From the NCBI GenBank assembly GCA_913058265.1, contig CAJXPQ010000002.1, positions 248,001-312,000 on the forward strand: 64,000 nucleotides of DNA. Direction: 5' to 3'. This document shows positions 16,097-24,229 of the stretch, one piece after another. Position 1 is the first letter of the stretch; each line of letters starts with the position of its first letter. The notes below the pieces were generated by a model. It saw only the letters and a list, made by a program, of their open reading frames with translations, had not been told where the DNA came from and did no database searches. The position numbers were made by a program, and so were the translations under genes. This stretch comes from an uncultured Oligoflexia bacterium. GTDB taxonomy: Bacteria > Bdellovibrionota > Bacteriovoracia > Bacteriovoracales > Bacteriovoracaceae.

Positions 16097-16516
16097 ATGA
16101 TCACAATTGAAACACACCATTTTACCATCGGAAGAAGTGAGGGATGCGATCTTATGATTAAACACCCATCAGTTAGTCGCGCCCATTTAAAAGTTTATTA
16201 TACGGGAGATAGTATTCTCGTTGAGGATCTTAACTCTGAAGACGGAACATATGTTTTTTATAATGGTGAATTTAAAAGAGTTCGAAGTGCTAAAATAAGG
16301 CCGGAAACAAAAGTACGTTTAGGAAACTCACTTGAAGCAATGCCAATCAGTGAACTTATAAACGACTTCAAAAGACTTAAAGAAAAAGAAAAAAATGATA
16401 TATCAAAACGAGTGAAGTCAGTAGGACTAAAACGTTGTTTTGACTGCGGAACAGTTATGAGTAAAAATAAGATACACTGTGAATGTTGTGGGGCGATCCT
16501 TGAAGAAACTGCTTAA
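16097..16516 (+). CDS. FHA-domain protein with C-terminal zinc ribbon
   Basis: This 139-residue protein has an FHA phosphothreonine-binding domain at residues 1-80: FTIGRSEGCDLMI, then HPSVSRAHLKV and EDLNSEDGTYV, which contain the conserved Gly-Arg, Ser-Arg-x-His and Asn/Ser-x-Gly-Thr positions. Residues 115-136 hold a four-cysteine zinc ribbon (CFDCG and CECCG). FHA domains read Ser/Thr kinase signals, and zinc ribbons often mediate protein contacts. It is the first gene of a three-gene unit whose other members form a MotA/MotB-like pair, so it may link phosphorylation to that complex. The overlap with the next gene indicates co-translation. Confidence 0.85.
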   Translation: MITIETHHFTIGRSEGCDLMIKHPSVSRAHLKVYYTGDSILVEDLNSEDGTYVFYNGEFKRVRSAKIRPETKVRLGNSLEAMPISELINDFKRLKEKEKNDISKRVKSVGLKRCFDCGTVMSKNKIHCECCGAILEETA

Positions 16517-17261
16517 TATAAAAGGGCTTACTCAGAACTTTGTTATTTGTATCCTCGGACTGTTTATAGTTAATATATTCTTTAGTTTTTTTCCATTGTT
16601 TTGGACTCAAATGTTTCTTGGTAAAAGTGAGATGTCACTAACAATAACATTTCAAGATATAATGTGGATTGTTTTTATCATTGGATTGATACAGCTTAAA
16701 AATCGAATAACAAAAATAAAAAATATTAAGTCTTATCAACAATCGAACTACCTACCTGAAGATTTTGAAACGATTATTGATAATCAAGTCTTAACAGAGA
16801 TTATTCGCTCTGTTAAGAACGATGCAAAAGAAAAAGAAGGGATTCTACCTTATATGATTCTTCAAATTTCATTACAATTTAGAACGAATAATTCCATTTC
16901 TATCACTTCTGATTTTTTAACTAAACAGTTAGAGCTTTTTCTGCATGAAATAGAGCTTAATTATAATAAACTAAAATATATTATTTGGCTTATACCTTCT
17001 CTCGGATTTATGGGAACCGTTTATGGTATTGGACTTGCTGTATCTCAGTTAGGAGAAGGAAGTATAGACGATCCAAACCTTCTGACTCAAATGGCAGGCT
17101 CTCTTGGAGTCGCATTTAACACAACTCTTGTGGCGCTAGTTTTATCGGTTATCTTACAATACTTTACTCAGCACTATGAAGCGATGGAAGAAAGAGTGAT
17201 TAATGATTTTGGAAAGTATACGCTAGATAATTTAATCAATAAAATAGTCGAGAAAAAATAG
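16500..17261 (+). CDS. MotA/TolQ/ExbB-type proton-channel protein
   Basis: This is an inner-membrane protein of about 253 residues. Two hydrophobic segments lie near the N-terminus and two near the C-terminus. The latter hold the MotA/TolQ/ExbB signature WLIPSLGFMGTVYGIGLAVS and GSLGVAFNTTLVALVLSVIL, which line the proton path of rotary stators. I prefer the TTG at 16500; a GTG at 16479 in the same frame would add seven residues, and both overlap the FHA gene. The partner is the OmpA/MotB-like gene directly downstream. Together they would use the proton motive force to drive a periplasmic arm. It is shorter than the ZorA subunit of Zorya defence systems, which has a long cytoplasmic tail. Confidence 0.8.
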   Translation: MKKLLNIKGLTQNFVICILGLFIVNIFFSFFPLFWTQMFLGKSEMSLTITFQDIMWIVFIIGLIQLKNRITKIKNIKSYQQSNYLPEDFETIIDNQVLTEIIRSVKNDAKEKEGILPYMILQISLQFRTNNSISITSDFLTKQLELFLHEIELNYNKLKYIIWLIPSLGFMGTVYGIGLAVSQLGEGSIDDPNLLTQMAGSLGVAFNTTLVALVLSVILQYFTQHYEAMEERVINDFGKYTLDNLINKIVEKK

Positions 17262-17267
17262 GATCCT

Positions 17268-18140
17268 ATGCGGACGAAAAAAAACAGAGAAGTTAACATA
17301 TTTTCAGCTTCTGTTGTCGATCTTTTTGCATCGGGCCTTGGTGTATTTCTTATCGTTGCCATAATCGCTCTTGCAAATCAAAAGAAACATAATAGTCCGA
17401 CCTCCGAAACTGAGAAGCCTAAAGTCGGTGAATCTGAATTGATTGGAAAAATTGAATCATTGAGTAGTGAACTAAAAAAGAAGTCTGATGAAATCATTAA
17501 TCTCAAATTCGCAGCGATGCAAGATAAACAGGCGATAAATAAAAAAGTCAAATCTAAAGATGAAACTCTCTCGATTGAAGTCTTAAAAGCAAAAATGCAA
17601 ACTATGGAAACTAAGTATCTGATAGAGAAGTCTGAGCTTAAGAAGCAGATGGAAAATAAAGATACGATTATTGACGATCTTGAGATAGCACTAAAGAAAC
17701 AAAAAGAAATGACCAAAGACTCTATTAAGGGTGAAGGCAGTGGAGTTAAGTATAATGATTATGCAGTAGGGTCAAGAATCAGGCTTGAAAATGTTCATTT
17801 TTACCCTGGGACAGGAAATGCCATAGAGCCTTATGCTAGTAGAGAAATACAGGAGTTTGCTGTGTTTATGATTAATAACCCGCAAATCATGGTTGAAGTC
17901 TCTGGTCATATTTTTGAAACTAAAAGTAGTATTGAGGCCGGAAAAGCAGAAGATGTTTACAATCTCTCCGGAGAGCGGGCAAAGTTTGTATGTAAGAAGT
18001 TAGTTGAGTTTGGAGTTAAGAATAAAAGACTTAGCTGTATGGGATATGGAGCAACAAGACCAATTATCTTGACTGAAGATCAGTACTCTCAAGAAGCTCA
18101 ATCAAATAGAAGAGTTGAAATCGAAATCCTATCAAAATAA
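17268..18140 (+). CDS. MotB/ZorB-like OmpA-domain protein
   Basis: The 290-residue protein has a short cytoplasmic head, one transmembrane helix with an aspartate at its start (Asp18 in SASVVDLFASGLGVFLIV, the expected proton-binding residue), and a coiled coil at about 50-150. A C-terminal OmpA domain binds peptidoglycan: VHFYPGTGNAIEPY, VSGHIF, LSGERAKFVCKKLVEFGV and NRRVEIEI. This is the MotB/ZorB plan, in which the arm anchors to the cell wall. It lies six bases after the MotA-like gene with AGGATCC before its ATG, and the convergent glycosyltransferase ends four bases downstream. What the motor moves is not visible. Confidence 0.85.
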   Translation: MRTKKNREVNIFSASVVDLFASGLGVFLIVAIIALANQKKHNSPTSETEKPKVGESELIGKIESLSSELKKKSDEIINLKFAAMQDKQAINKKVKSKDETLSIEVLKAKMQTMETKYLIEKSELKKQMENKDTIIDDLEIALKKQKEMTKDSIKGEGSGVKYNDYAVGSRIRLENVHFYPGTGNAIEPYASREIQEFAVFMINNPQIMVEVSGHIFETKSSIEAGKAEDVYNLSGERAKFVCKKLVEFGVKNKRLSCMGYGATRPIILTEDQYSQEAQSNRRVEIEILSK

Positions 18141-18143
18141 AAA

Positions 18144-19169
18144 CTAAATTGTCGCGATGATATCTGATGCTTTAATTTCTGAAGAGCATTTGAAGTGTCC
18201 TAGTGGACATGATTTGTATCCGTGAAGGCCACAAGGCATGCACTCAAGTCTTGGATGAACTTGAATCACTGCTTTATTATCGGAAAGTGGGTAATAGCCG
18301 AAGTCAGGAACAGTTGAACAAAAGATGGCGGTAGTTTTAGCATTGACGGAGCTGGCCAAGTGGAGTGGTGCAGAATCATTTACAAACACTCTTTTCGCAT
18401 CTCTCATTAAAAGTGCAGATTCTCTCAAGGAGAGCTTTCCTGCAATGTTTAACACATTGTCATTTATAAGTGTTAACGGTGAGAGGTAGTCATGGTCTGT
18501 TGGCGCACCAATAAGGTAGATCGTTCCCATAGGGCCGATTTTTTGAATAAGCTCTTTCCAGCGCTCAATATGCCATTGCTTTGTATACCAAACACTTGCA
18601 GGTGCAAGAACAAAGTATTCACCCGAATCTTTTTTGATCTTCGTGACATTTGTCATGTCAGAATCTGTAAAATAGATCTTTGGCTTAAGTTCGTTGTCTT
18701 TAAGCAGTTCAAAGTTTGAAGTCATCTTTGATAAGAGTCTTTGATTTCTTTGAACTTCGTGAAGGTAGGTATCATTATGCTTGAAGGGAATTTTATGATC
18801 TATCTTGTGAGTAAAGCTAAAAGACAGAGGATTATTATGAAAGCCGACTTTATATTTCGCCCCTGAAAGAAGTGTAACGAGACCAGAATTAAAAAAACGC
18901 TGAATATTTATCACATAATCGTACTTTTCACTTCTAACTTGTTTTATTAACCTAATAAGAGATCTTATTTTACCTCTAGATTTATCCCAAATATATAGTT
19001 TTGTAATATGAGGCGAAGTTTCTAGTATCGATTGGTTGCCCTTACGTAGGAAAAAATCAATTTGTGCATTTGGAAATTGGTTTCTCGTGTGTTCCACAAG
19101 ACTTGTTGCAAGAATAACATCACCAATAAAGGCGGTTTGAATAATTAAAATCTTTTGCTCTTTATTCAT
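18144..19169 (-). CDS. Glycosyltransferase family 9 (LPS heptosyltransferase)
   Basis: The 341-residue protein is of GT9 length and shows the family pattern: ILIIQTAFIGDVILATSLVE at the start (the G-D-x-x-x-x-x-P/S loop), a central YFVLAPASVWYTKQWHIERW that matches the acceptor/donor region (PG.....K.WP...), and the C-terminal KRVFVNDSAPLHLASSVNAKTTAIF (D-S-x-x-x-H) that binds ADP-heptose. These enzymes add heptose to the LPS core at the cytoplasmic face of the inner membrane. A heptose epimerase gene (35683-36678) elsewhere in the window supplies the donor sugar type. It could be a WaaC, WaaF or WaaQ homologue; sequence alone does not decide. Confidence 0.88.
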   Translation of the reverse strand: MNKEQKILIIQTAFIGDVILATSLVEHTRNQFPNAQIDFFLRKGNQSILETSPHITKLYIWDKSRGKIRSLIRLIKQVRSEKYDYVINIQRFFNSGLVTLLSGAKYKVGFHNNPLSFSFTHKIDHKIPFKHNDTYLHEVQRNQRLLSKMTSNFELLKDNELKPKIYFTDSDMTNVTKIKKDSGEYFVLAPASVWYTKQWHIERWKELIQKIGPMGTIYLIGAPTDHDYLSPLTLINDNVLNIAGKLSLRESALLMRDAKRVFVNDSAPLHLASSVNAKTTAIFCSTVPDFGYYPLSDNKAVIQVHPRLECMPCGLHGYKSCPLGHFKCSSEIKASDIIATI

Positions 19170-19240
19170 TAATCTGACCTATCATTTCTTGAACTTTATT
19201 TTAATAACAGCTTCACCTTTCCAGACACATTCTATTTATT

Positions 19241-19357
19241 TTACAGTAGGCTCACGTTCGGATATTCCTTGAAGATTTTTGTATTGTGCTCTTCGTTAAA
19301 ATGGGAGTAGTTGCTATCATGTTTTCCATCAAAATATCCTTCATTTAATGATGTGAA
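19241..19357 (-). pseudogene. Remnant of a decayed gene in the 316-bp gap 19170-19485
   Basis: The 316-bp gap between the heptosyltransferase and the tRNA holds no intact gene. In one minus frame, 38 codons (19357-19241) read like a natural protein tail, with YFDGKHDSNYSHFNEEHNT followed by KIFKEY. The D-x-x-H-F-N motif is typical of the C-terminus of SGNH-type esterases or acyltransferases. In another minus frame just upstream, REINRFTKRIIYLILYIFYL looks like a basic/hydrophobic N-terminal anchor. The two pieces suggest a membrane-anchored SGNH protein that lost its middle by deletion. This is a reading by eye; both pieces could be chance. Confidence 0.35.
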
Positions 19358-19485
19358 CTAATTAGTGATTCAAGTAGAATATATAAAGTATTAAATAGAT
19401 AATGCGTTTAGTAAACCTATTGATTTCGCGAGCTTTTAATTGTCTGATGCTACTTTTTAAGGGAAAATATTAAAGAAAAAAGATT

Positions 19486-19572
19486 TGGTGCTCAAGGCGG
19501 GACTTGAACCCGCACAGCCATAAGGCCGAGGGATTTTAAATCCCTTGTGTCTACCGATTCCACCACTCGAGC
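19486..19572 (-). tRNA. tRNA-Leu (UAA)
   Basis: The minus strand folds into a class II tRNA. The acceptor arms GCTCGAG and CTTGAGC pair with one G-U, and the D-loop TGGTGGAATCGGTAGACAC is standard for tRNA-Leu. The anticodon stem AGGGA/TCCCT encloses TTTAAAA with anticodon TAA. A long variable arm and the T-arm GCGGGTTCAAGTCCCGC follow. CCA is encoded in the gene (19488-19486). Confidence 0.97.
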
Positions 19573-19628
19573 ATGATTGATAGTAAGGTTGATATATTGA
19601 ATGAATTGAAAAGGATAGTCAATAAAAA

Positions 19629-21137
19629 ATGAGATGGATGATAAAAAGATTTTTAATTATAACTTTCTTAATTTCTCTTTGTTCATGTAGCTGGATAAAG
19701 AGGGATCAGTCGGATGAAAATGATGCCATCTTTGGGACTAAGGATTATGCAGACTCACTCGTGTCTACGATTGCTCCTTTATGGTTTACCGGCTCTGTAG
19801 ACTTTCGTCTTCTTTCTTCTGCTGGGAGACCTGCTTCTCACTTACTTTATGATACCAAGCCAACCATAGACATGGAGAATAAAACATTAAATTTTGTTGT
19901 AAAAACACCTGTCGCTAGCGAGTTTAAATACGAATTAAATCTTGTTTCTGGGCAAAGGTATGTATCCAAGAGGTTTTGTCCCCAGGAAGACGTCTGGGAA
20001 ACTTTCAAGAAAGAAGTTGATAAACCTAACTATACGACAGGAATAATAACACGAATAATGGATCAAATCGGAGAGCCTCAAGAAATAATTGTTTTCGGTG
20101 GAGAGAATTATATCCAAAAAAATTATAAGCAAAATTACTTTGATGCAAGAGTTATAGGTGGGGTTATTGAGCAGGTCTGTCCTTTTGGCGGGTGTCTCAA
20201 ATTAGGTGAGTGGAAATCACGAATAAAGTTAATTGGAGTCTTAGTTGGTGATAAAAAATATAAAAATATTGAGAGTGTAAAGGACCTACGCAAAGCTGTT
20301 GATTGGGCATATACGAAAGCATTTATGCAAAATGGTGGAGGGAAAAATATTATAGCAAAAAATCCTTATCCGGCCATAAGGATTGGGGCCGAACTGTCTG
20401 CTACTCAGGCTCTTCGCTATATAGATAAGAACTCTATATTGTTAAGTAATAAGAAATTATTTAGCATGCGTAAAACATGTCATAAATTATATAACTATAT
20501 TTGGGAGAATGTAGGTAAGCTGTCTTCCACTGAAGAAGAAGCATTAAAGTTTAGAAAGTTAGCTCTTAGAGAAGTATACTTCACCAAAAATAGATCCAAA
20601 GTAAAGACTCTTTTTTATAAACGCTTTATAAAGTATTTTCGAAAGTATCATGAACAATATTTAACTTGCTCTGAGTATATTTATCCTTCTAGTGTTAATG
20701 AAGATCCGGCCAGGCATTGGTTCTTCACTTACCTTTCAAGTATTCATTATATTCATAAATTAGGTTTTACTTTTGATTGTAACCGAACGGTTTGGACTCA
20801 AAATCCTTACACCATTTCAGGGAAAAGGATGATTTCTTTGAATCAAACATTTGAGGGGTGTGATGCAAGAAAGCTTGATTTTGCTTTTGAGTATGCCCCT
20901 AATTATTTGTATAACTTAAGATCTAAGAACTTAAAAAGCTATCGGTATATTGACTATGATGGAGGGCCTTATGGTACGCATAACAAAATATACTCTTGGG
21001 TAAAAACAGACCCAAGGTCATTTCAGTGTAGTGATAAGTTTAAAGAAATTGTCGACACTGAAAATACATTTCCAGAGGATGTTAATTGGAAACGTAGATC
21101 CTTACAGATTAAGTTTGTTGGTGGAGATCATTTGTAA
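19629..21137 (+). CDS. Large secreted protein, probable lipoprotein, unknown family
   Basis: The 502-residue protein begins MRWMIKRFLIITFLISLCSCS, a signal sequence with a probable lipobox ending at the second cysteine. The mature part has no domain I recognise. It has scattered cysteines (CPFGGC near 180, CHKLY, CSEY, CNRT, GCDARK) and a C-terminal half rich in aromatic residues (YAPNYLYNLR, YRYIDYDGGPYG). The TAA stop overlaps the ATG of the NuoB-like gene (TAATG), so it is translated together with the complex-I-like genes, although nothing in its sequence explains why. It may be an envelope partner of that complex or an unrelated gene that happens to lead the operon. Confidence 0.6.
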   Translation: MRWMIKRFLIITFLISLCSCSWIKRDQSDENDAIFGTKDYADSLVSTIAPLWFTGSVDFRLLSSAGRPASHLLYDTKPTIDMENKTLNFVVKTPVASEFKYELNLVSGQRYVSKRFCPQEDVWETFKKEVDKPNYTTGIITRIMDQIGEPQEIIVFGGENYIQKNYKQNYFDARVIGGVIEQVCPFGGCLKLGEWKSRIKLIGVLVGDKKYKNIESVKDLRKAVDWAYTKAFMQNGGGKNIIAKNPYPAIRIGAELSATQALRYIDKNSILLSNKKLFSMRKTCHKLYNYIWENVGKLSSTEEEALKFRKLALREVYFTKNRSKVKTLFYKRFIKYFRKYHEQYLTCSEYIYPSSVNEDPARHWFFTYLSSIHYIHKLGFTFDCNRTVWTQNPYTISGKRMISLNQTFEGCDARKLDFAFEYAPNYLYNLRSKNLKSYRYIDYDGGPYGTHNKIYSWVKTDPRSFQCSDKFKEIVDTENTFPEDVNWKRRSLQIKFVGGDHL

Positions 21138-21580
21138 TGAAAATTATAGATAATTTCCTTGAAAGTATTAGCAATCATTTTGAGGGGATCGCTACCTATC
21201 AACATTCTCAAATTAGTTTTTGGGGGAATGATCTTAGGGATAATTTTCTTCAGGGAGTTAATCTATTTAACCATATTGAAGAGCTTAAACCTCTTAACGG
21301 CTTCAACGATGAATCAATTGATATCATTCTTATTCTAGGGGCCCTGAATCATAAAAGCTTAAAGCAATTAAAAGATCAAACCCAAAAGATTGAAGGCACA
21401 TATTATATTATTCATGCGCCTGGGGCATTCTCTAAAGTGAATAGAAAAAGATCATATAATCTTGTATCCGACCTCAGTGATGTTTTGAAGATTGATTATA
21501 CTTATTCTAAATTTCCCGTAGATGCCTCTGATATCCTAACAGTTATCAAAGAGCTAAAATTGGGGCATCATGACGAATAA
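21137..21580 (+). CDS. NuoB-like protein lacking all Fe-S cysteines
   Basis: The 147 residues follow the NuoB (20-kDa complex I subunit) pattern. IDIILILGALNHKSLKQLKD corresponds to the conserved DLMIVAGTVT.KM, YYIIHAPGAFSK to WVISMGACANSGG, the next lines to the VVQG...IPVD region, and the tail KFPVDASDILTVIKELK to GCPPRPEALLDALLKL. In a working NuoB four cysteines, including the CC pair and those of GAC and GCP, bind cluster N2, the last electron donor to quinone. Here there is no cysteine at all. The genomic position directly before a NuoCD-like gene supports the homology. It is either a structural subunit or a degenerate relic. Confidence 0.6.
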   Translation: MKIIDNFLESISNHFEGIATYQHSQISFWGNDLRDNFLQGVNLFNHIEELKPLNGFNDESIDIILILGALNHKSLKQLKDQTQKIEGTYYIIHAPGAFSKVNRKRSYNLVSDLSDVLKIDYTYSKFPVDASDILTVIKELKLGHHDE

Positions 21581-23135
21581 TACTTTGAAAATACACAGGC
21601 TCACTTATTGTGAACAAAAAAACAATACTGAGACTTATACATGTTCCCGTTCTGATTTTGCGACCATCTGCTTTCATCTCATAGGGGAGTACCCTTATGT
21701 GTGGCTAATAGATTTTTTTGTTGAGACTAAAGATTCGTTGACTGCAAATTATATCTTCTTAGATATGGAAGAGGCGAGATCATTTAAGATATCATTTGAT
21801 TTTCATATGCAGGATGAACTCCCGAGTATAACTCACTTATGGCGGAATGCATTTGTTTTTGAACAAGATGCTTTTGAGTTATATGGCGTCACATTTTCTA
21901 GACAGTACTCTCGAAAATATTTCACAGATGACTCTGGCTTTCCTATGTTGAATCCAAACTCTAAGATAGTTCCAAGAGTAGATACTATGAACTATGACTA
22001 TTGTACAAGCTTGGACAACCACTTTCATCGAAATTCAGTTTTAATAAAGGCAAAGGTTGAGAATAATTTAATTGATAATTGCTCCATAGATAGAGGCGGA
22101 TTCCATATTGGTGTCGAGCATATCCTTGAATCTATGAGTATTAAGGATACTTATGCTTACCTCGAAGGGTATTTTTTTTCTCAAGGTATTGTATATTCAG
22201 ACTTACTCTCGCGAGGCCTTGAGAAACAACTGAGTGTTAAAATTCCAAATAGGGCACAGTCAATTAGAATGGTTTTGATAGAGTTTAATCGAGTCTTAGA
22301 GCATTACCGCTATCTAGAGCAGCTATGTTATGAGTTTAAACTCTCAAGTGTATACTCCCAAGTTCAGCTTGCAATCAAAAAAATTCAAGCAATTCTAATT
22401 AGCTACTGTGGAAATGAGTCCTTATCAGGAGTCATTAGATTTGGTGGAGTTACAAAAGACACCTCTCAAGTATGGCTATCAAGAGTCTTGTCAGAAATTA
22501 CATGGATGGAAGGTTCTTTACTTAATATTTATCAAAATATATTCGTAAAAGAGACTTTCCGAGATATGCTAGATATTCAATTATTATCTAAGAAGCTTGC
22601 TATGGCCTGGGGAGTAACGGGTCCTCTTGCAAGATGTGCAGGACTTAATGTCGATTTACGGAAAATTTCTCCATCATATTTTTACTCGGATATTAATTTT
22701 GAAGTACCAATTGGAGTTAAGGGATCTGTCTATGACTCTCTTCTCGTAAACGTTGAAGAGATTTTTCAGTCTTATAAAATTATCATTCAGGTTTTAGATA
22801 ACCTTCCAACTGGTGCGATACTTTCAAGTGATATGGATTCATTTAGAAGTATAACGGATTTTGAAGAGCAGGGTGCTGAGCAGAACTATATTAGCCTTGT
22901 AGGAAGTGACTTACAGGTAAAAATAGCTCACTTCTCTGAAATGATAGAGGGTCCTCGTGGAATCTACAACCTTTATTTAAGTCATGATCAAGGAAAGAAT
23001 AATCGCTTGAAAATTGCATCGCCCTCAACTATTAATGTGCAGCTTTTTGAGAATGTTTGTAAGGGAAAGGAATTGGAGAAGATTAAACCCTTTTGGGCCA
23101 GTTTCAATATTAATCTAAAAGAGGCTGAAAAATAA
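21570..23135 (+). CDS. Diverged NuoCD-like fusion (complex I 30-kDa plus 49-kDa subunits)
   Basis: The 521-residue protein has an N-terminal NuoC-like part ending ITHLWRNAFVFEQDAFELYGVTF, which matches the (P)xAxWxEREAFDLFGIxF signature. A NuoD-like part from about 165 follows: GGFHIGVEHILESM, VKIPNRAQSIRMVLIEFNRV, WGVTGPLARCAGLNVDLRK, VPIGVKGSVYDSLLVNVEEI and IEGPRGIYNLYL. The strongly conserved GPQHPxxHG loop that reaches the quinone is degenerate, apart from nearby histidines (NHFHRN). The CxxC pairs of [NiFe]-hydrogenase large subunits are absent, so it is not a hydrogenase. It overlaps the NuoB-like gene by 11 bases. Function is unknown. Confidence 0.7.
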   Translation: MTNNTLKIHRLTYCEQKNNTETYTCSRSDFATICFHLIGEYPYVWLIDFFVETKDSLTANYIFLDMEEARSFKISFDFHMQDELPSITHLWRNAFVFEQDAFELYGVTFSRQYSRKYFTDDSGFPMLNPNSKIVPRVDTMNYDYCTSLDNHFHRNSVLIKAKVENNLIDNCSIDRGGFHIGVEHILESMSIKDTYAYLEGYFFSQGIVYSDLLSRGLEKQLSVKIPNRAQSIRMVLIEFNRVLEHYRYLEQLCYEFKLSSVYSQVQLAIKKIQAILISYCGNESLSGVIRFGGVTKDTSQVWLSRVLSEITWMEGSLLNIYQNIFVKETFRDMLDIQLLSKKLAMAWGVTGPLARCAGLNVDLRKISPSYFYSDINFEVPIGVKGSVYDSLLVNVEEIFQSYKIIIQVLDNLPTGAILSSDMDSFRSITDFEEQGAEQNYISLVGSDLQVKIAHFSEMIEGPRGIYNLYLSHDQGKNNRLKIASPSTINVQLFENVCKGKELEKIKPFWASFNINLKEAEK

Positions 23136-23569
23136 TGATTGTTAATATACAGAATATCGAAAAATTTTTGCTAATTAAAAATGTTTTTAGGTTTATAAAA
23201 ATGTTTTATTTAGACCTTATTCAGCATCGGGTAAAAAGACAGTTAATTATAGATACAGAAAAACTAAAATCTTTTTTTCAAACGAGATATCCAAAACTGG
23301 CGACAGATAGTAACTCCAACATTCTTTGTGTTAGTTGTGACCTTTGCCAGACAGTTTGTCCCACTCAGGCAATTGAAGTTAAAAAAGCTAATATGGTTAA
23401 TTTTCCAAAATCATTAACCTCTGGTGAAGCGCCAATGCATTTTTATCTAGATCTTACGAAATGTATCAAGTGTGGGGAATGTAGCGATGTTTGTCTGGTT
23501 AACGCGATTGAAATGACAGCAGATTACTCTACTCCTAAGGTTGATTTAGCCCTTCGTGAGAGTTCCTAA
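23135..23569 (+). CDS. NuoI-like 2[4Fe-4S] ferredoxin subunit
   Basis: In this 144-residue protein both clusters are intact: CVSCDLCQTVC starting at Cys65 and CIKCGECSDVC starting at Cys110, each CxxCxxCxxxC. The N-terminus (FRFIKMFYLDLIQHR) resembles the amphipathic membrane-lying helix of NuoI, and the segment RYPKLAT before the first cluster matches the T..YPE region of that subunit. It overlaps the NuoCD-like stop by one base. Because the NuoB-like neighbour has no cluster, electrons reaching this subunit would have no usual exit to quinone. The gene ends convergent to and overlapping aat by 35 bases. Confidence 0.8.
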   Translation: MIVNIQNIEKFLLIKNVFRFIKMFYLDLIQHRVKRQLIIDTEKLKSFFQTRYPKLATDSNSNILCVSCDLCQTVCPTQAIEVKKANMVNFPKSLTSGEAPMHFYLDLTKCIKCGECSDVCLVNAIEMTADYSTPKVDLALRESS

Positions 23570-24227
23570 AAATTTGCTTCCTAGTTTTCTTTACAGATAT
23601 TGATTTTGAAAGCAGTTCTATAAAGTCTTTTCGATCACAATATTCTCCACCCATCGACTGAATGACGGGAGTAACCATCTGAGTATCAAGCCACTTTATC
23701 TGATTTGATTTTAGCACCTGAACAAGAGCATGAAGTGCAACTTTCGATGCATTTGTTTCCTCAAAGAACATCGATTCTCCTGAAATATACTCACCTATAA
23801 TAACTCCGTATAGGCCGCCCACTAACTTCTCGTTTTGGTAAACTTCAACTGAGTACGCATGGCCATCATCAAAAAAACTATGATAGGCATTGATGATCTC
23901 ATTTGTAATCCAGGTCCCTTCCTCATGTTTGCGATCAATTAAACAACATTTTTCTATCACACTTCTAAAATCACTATTAAATTTAACCTTAAATGGATTC
24001 TTTTTTAAAAATTTTAGGAATGATTTTGATGTGTGAAAGTTTTCGATGTAGAGTAAACCCCTCGGATCAGGCGAGAACCAAGTCAGTGGAGTTTCTTTTG
24101 AGACTGGCCAAGGAAAAATACCTTGGGTGTAAGCTGCTAGTAGAGTTTCATTATCTAAGTTTCCACCGATGGCAAGTAGTCCTTCATCTGAAGCACTCTC
24201 AATAGGAGGGAATACGATAACTGGCAT
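23535..24227 (-). CDS. aat: Leucyl/phenylalanyl-tRNA--protein transferase
   Basis: At 230 residues, this is the normal size for Aat, which transfers Leu or Phe from tRNA to N-terminal Arg/Lys of proteins and so marks them for ClpS/ClpAP degradation. Family blocks are clear: GLLAIGGNLDNETLLAAYTQGIFPW, TWFSPDPRGLL, HSFFDDGHAYSVEVY, LVGGLYGVIIGEYISGESMF and the late QMVTPVIQSMGGEYCDRKDF. It starts two bases after the ureohydrolase stop on the same strand, so they are co-transcribed. The 3' end overlaps the NuoI-like gene on the other strand. Confidence 0.95.
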   Translation of the reverse strand: MPVIVFPPIESASDEGLLAIGGNLDNETLLAAYTQGIFPWPVSKETPLTWFSPDPRGLLYIENFHTSKSFLKFLKKNPFKVKFNSDFRSVIEKCCLIDRKHEEGTWITNEIINAYHSFFDDGHAYSVEVYQNEKLVGGLYGVIIGEYISGESMFFEETNASKVALHALVQVLKSNQIKWLDTQMVTPVIQSMGGEYCDRKDFIELLSKSISVKKTRKQIFRNSHEGLNQP

Positions 24228-24229
24228 TG

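Noticed and set aside
16097..18140. Zorya defence system
   Set aside because: Only the ZorA/ZorB-like pair is suggested. No ZorC, ZorD or ZorE-like gene lies on either side, and the MotA-like protein is much shorter than ZorA.
21570..23135. [NiFe]-hydrogenase large subunit
   Set aside because: The N- and C-terminal CxxC nickel-binding pairs are missing, and the N-terminal part is clearly NuoC-like.
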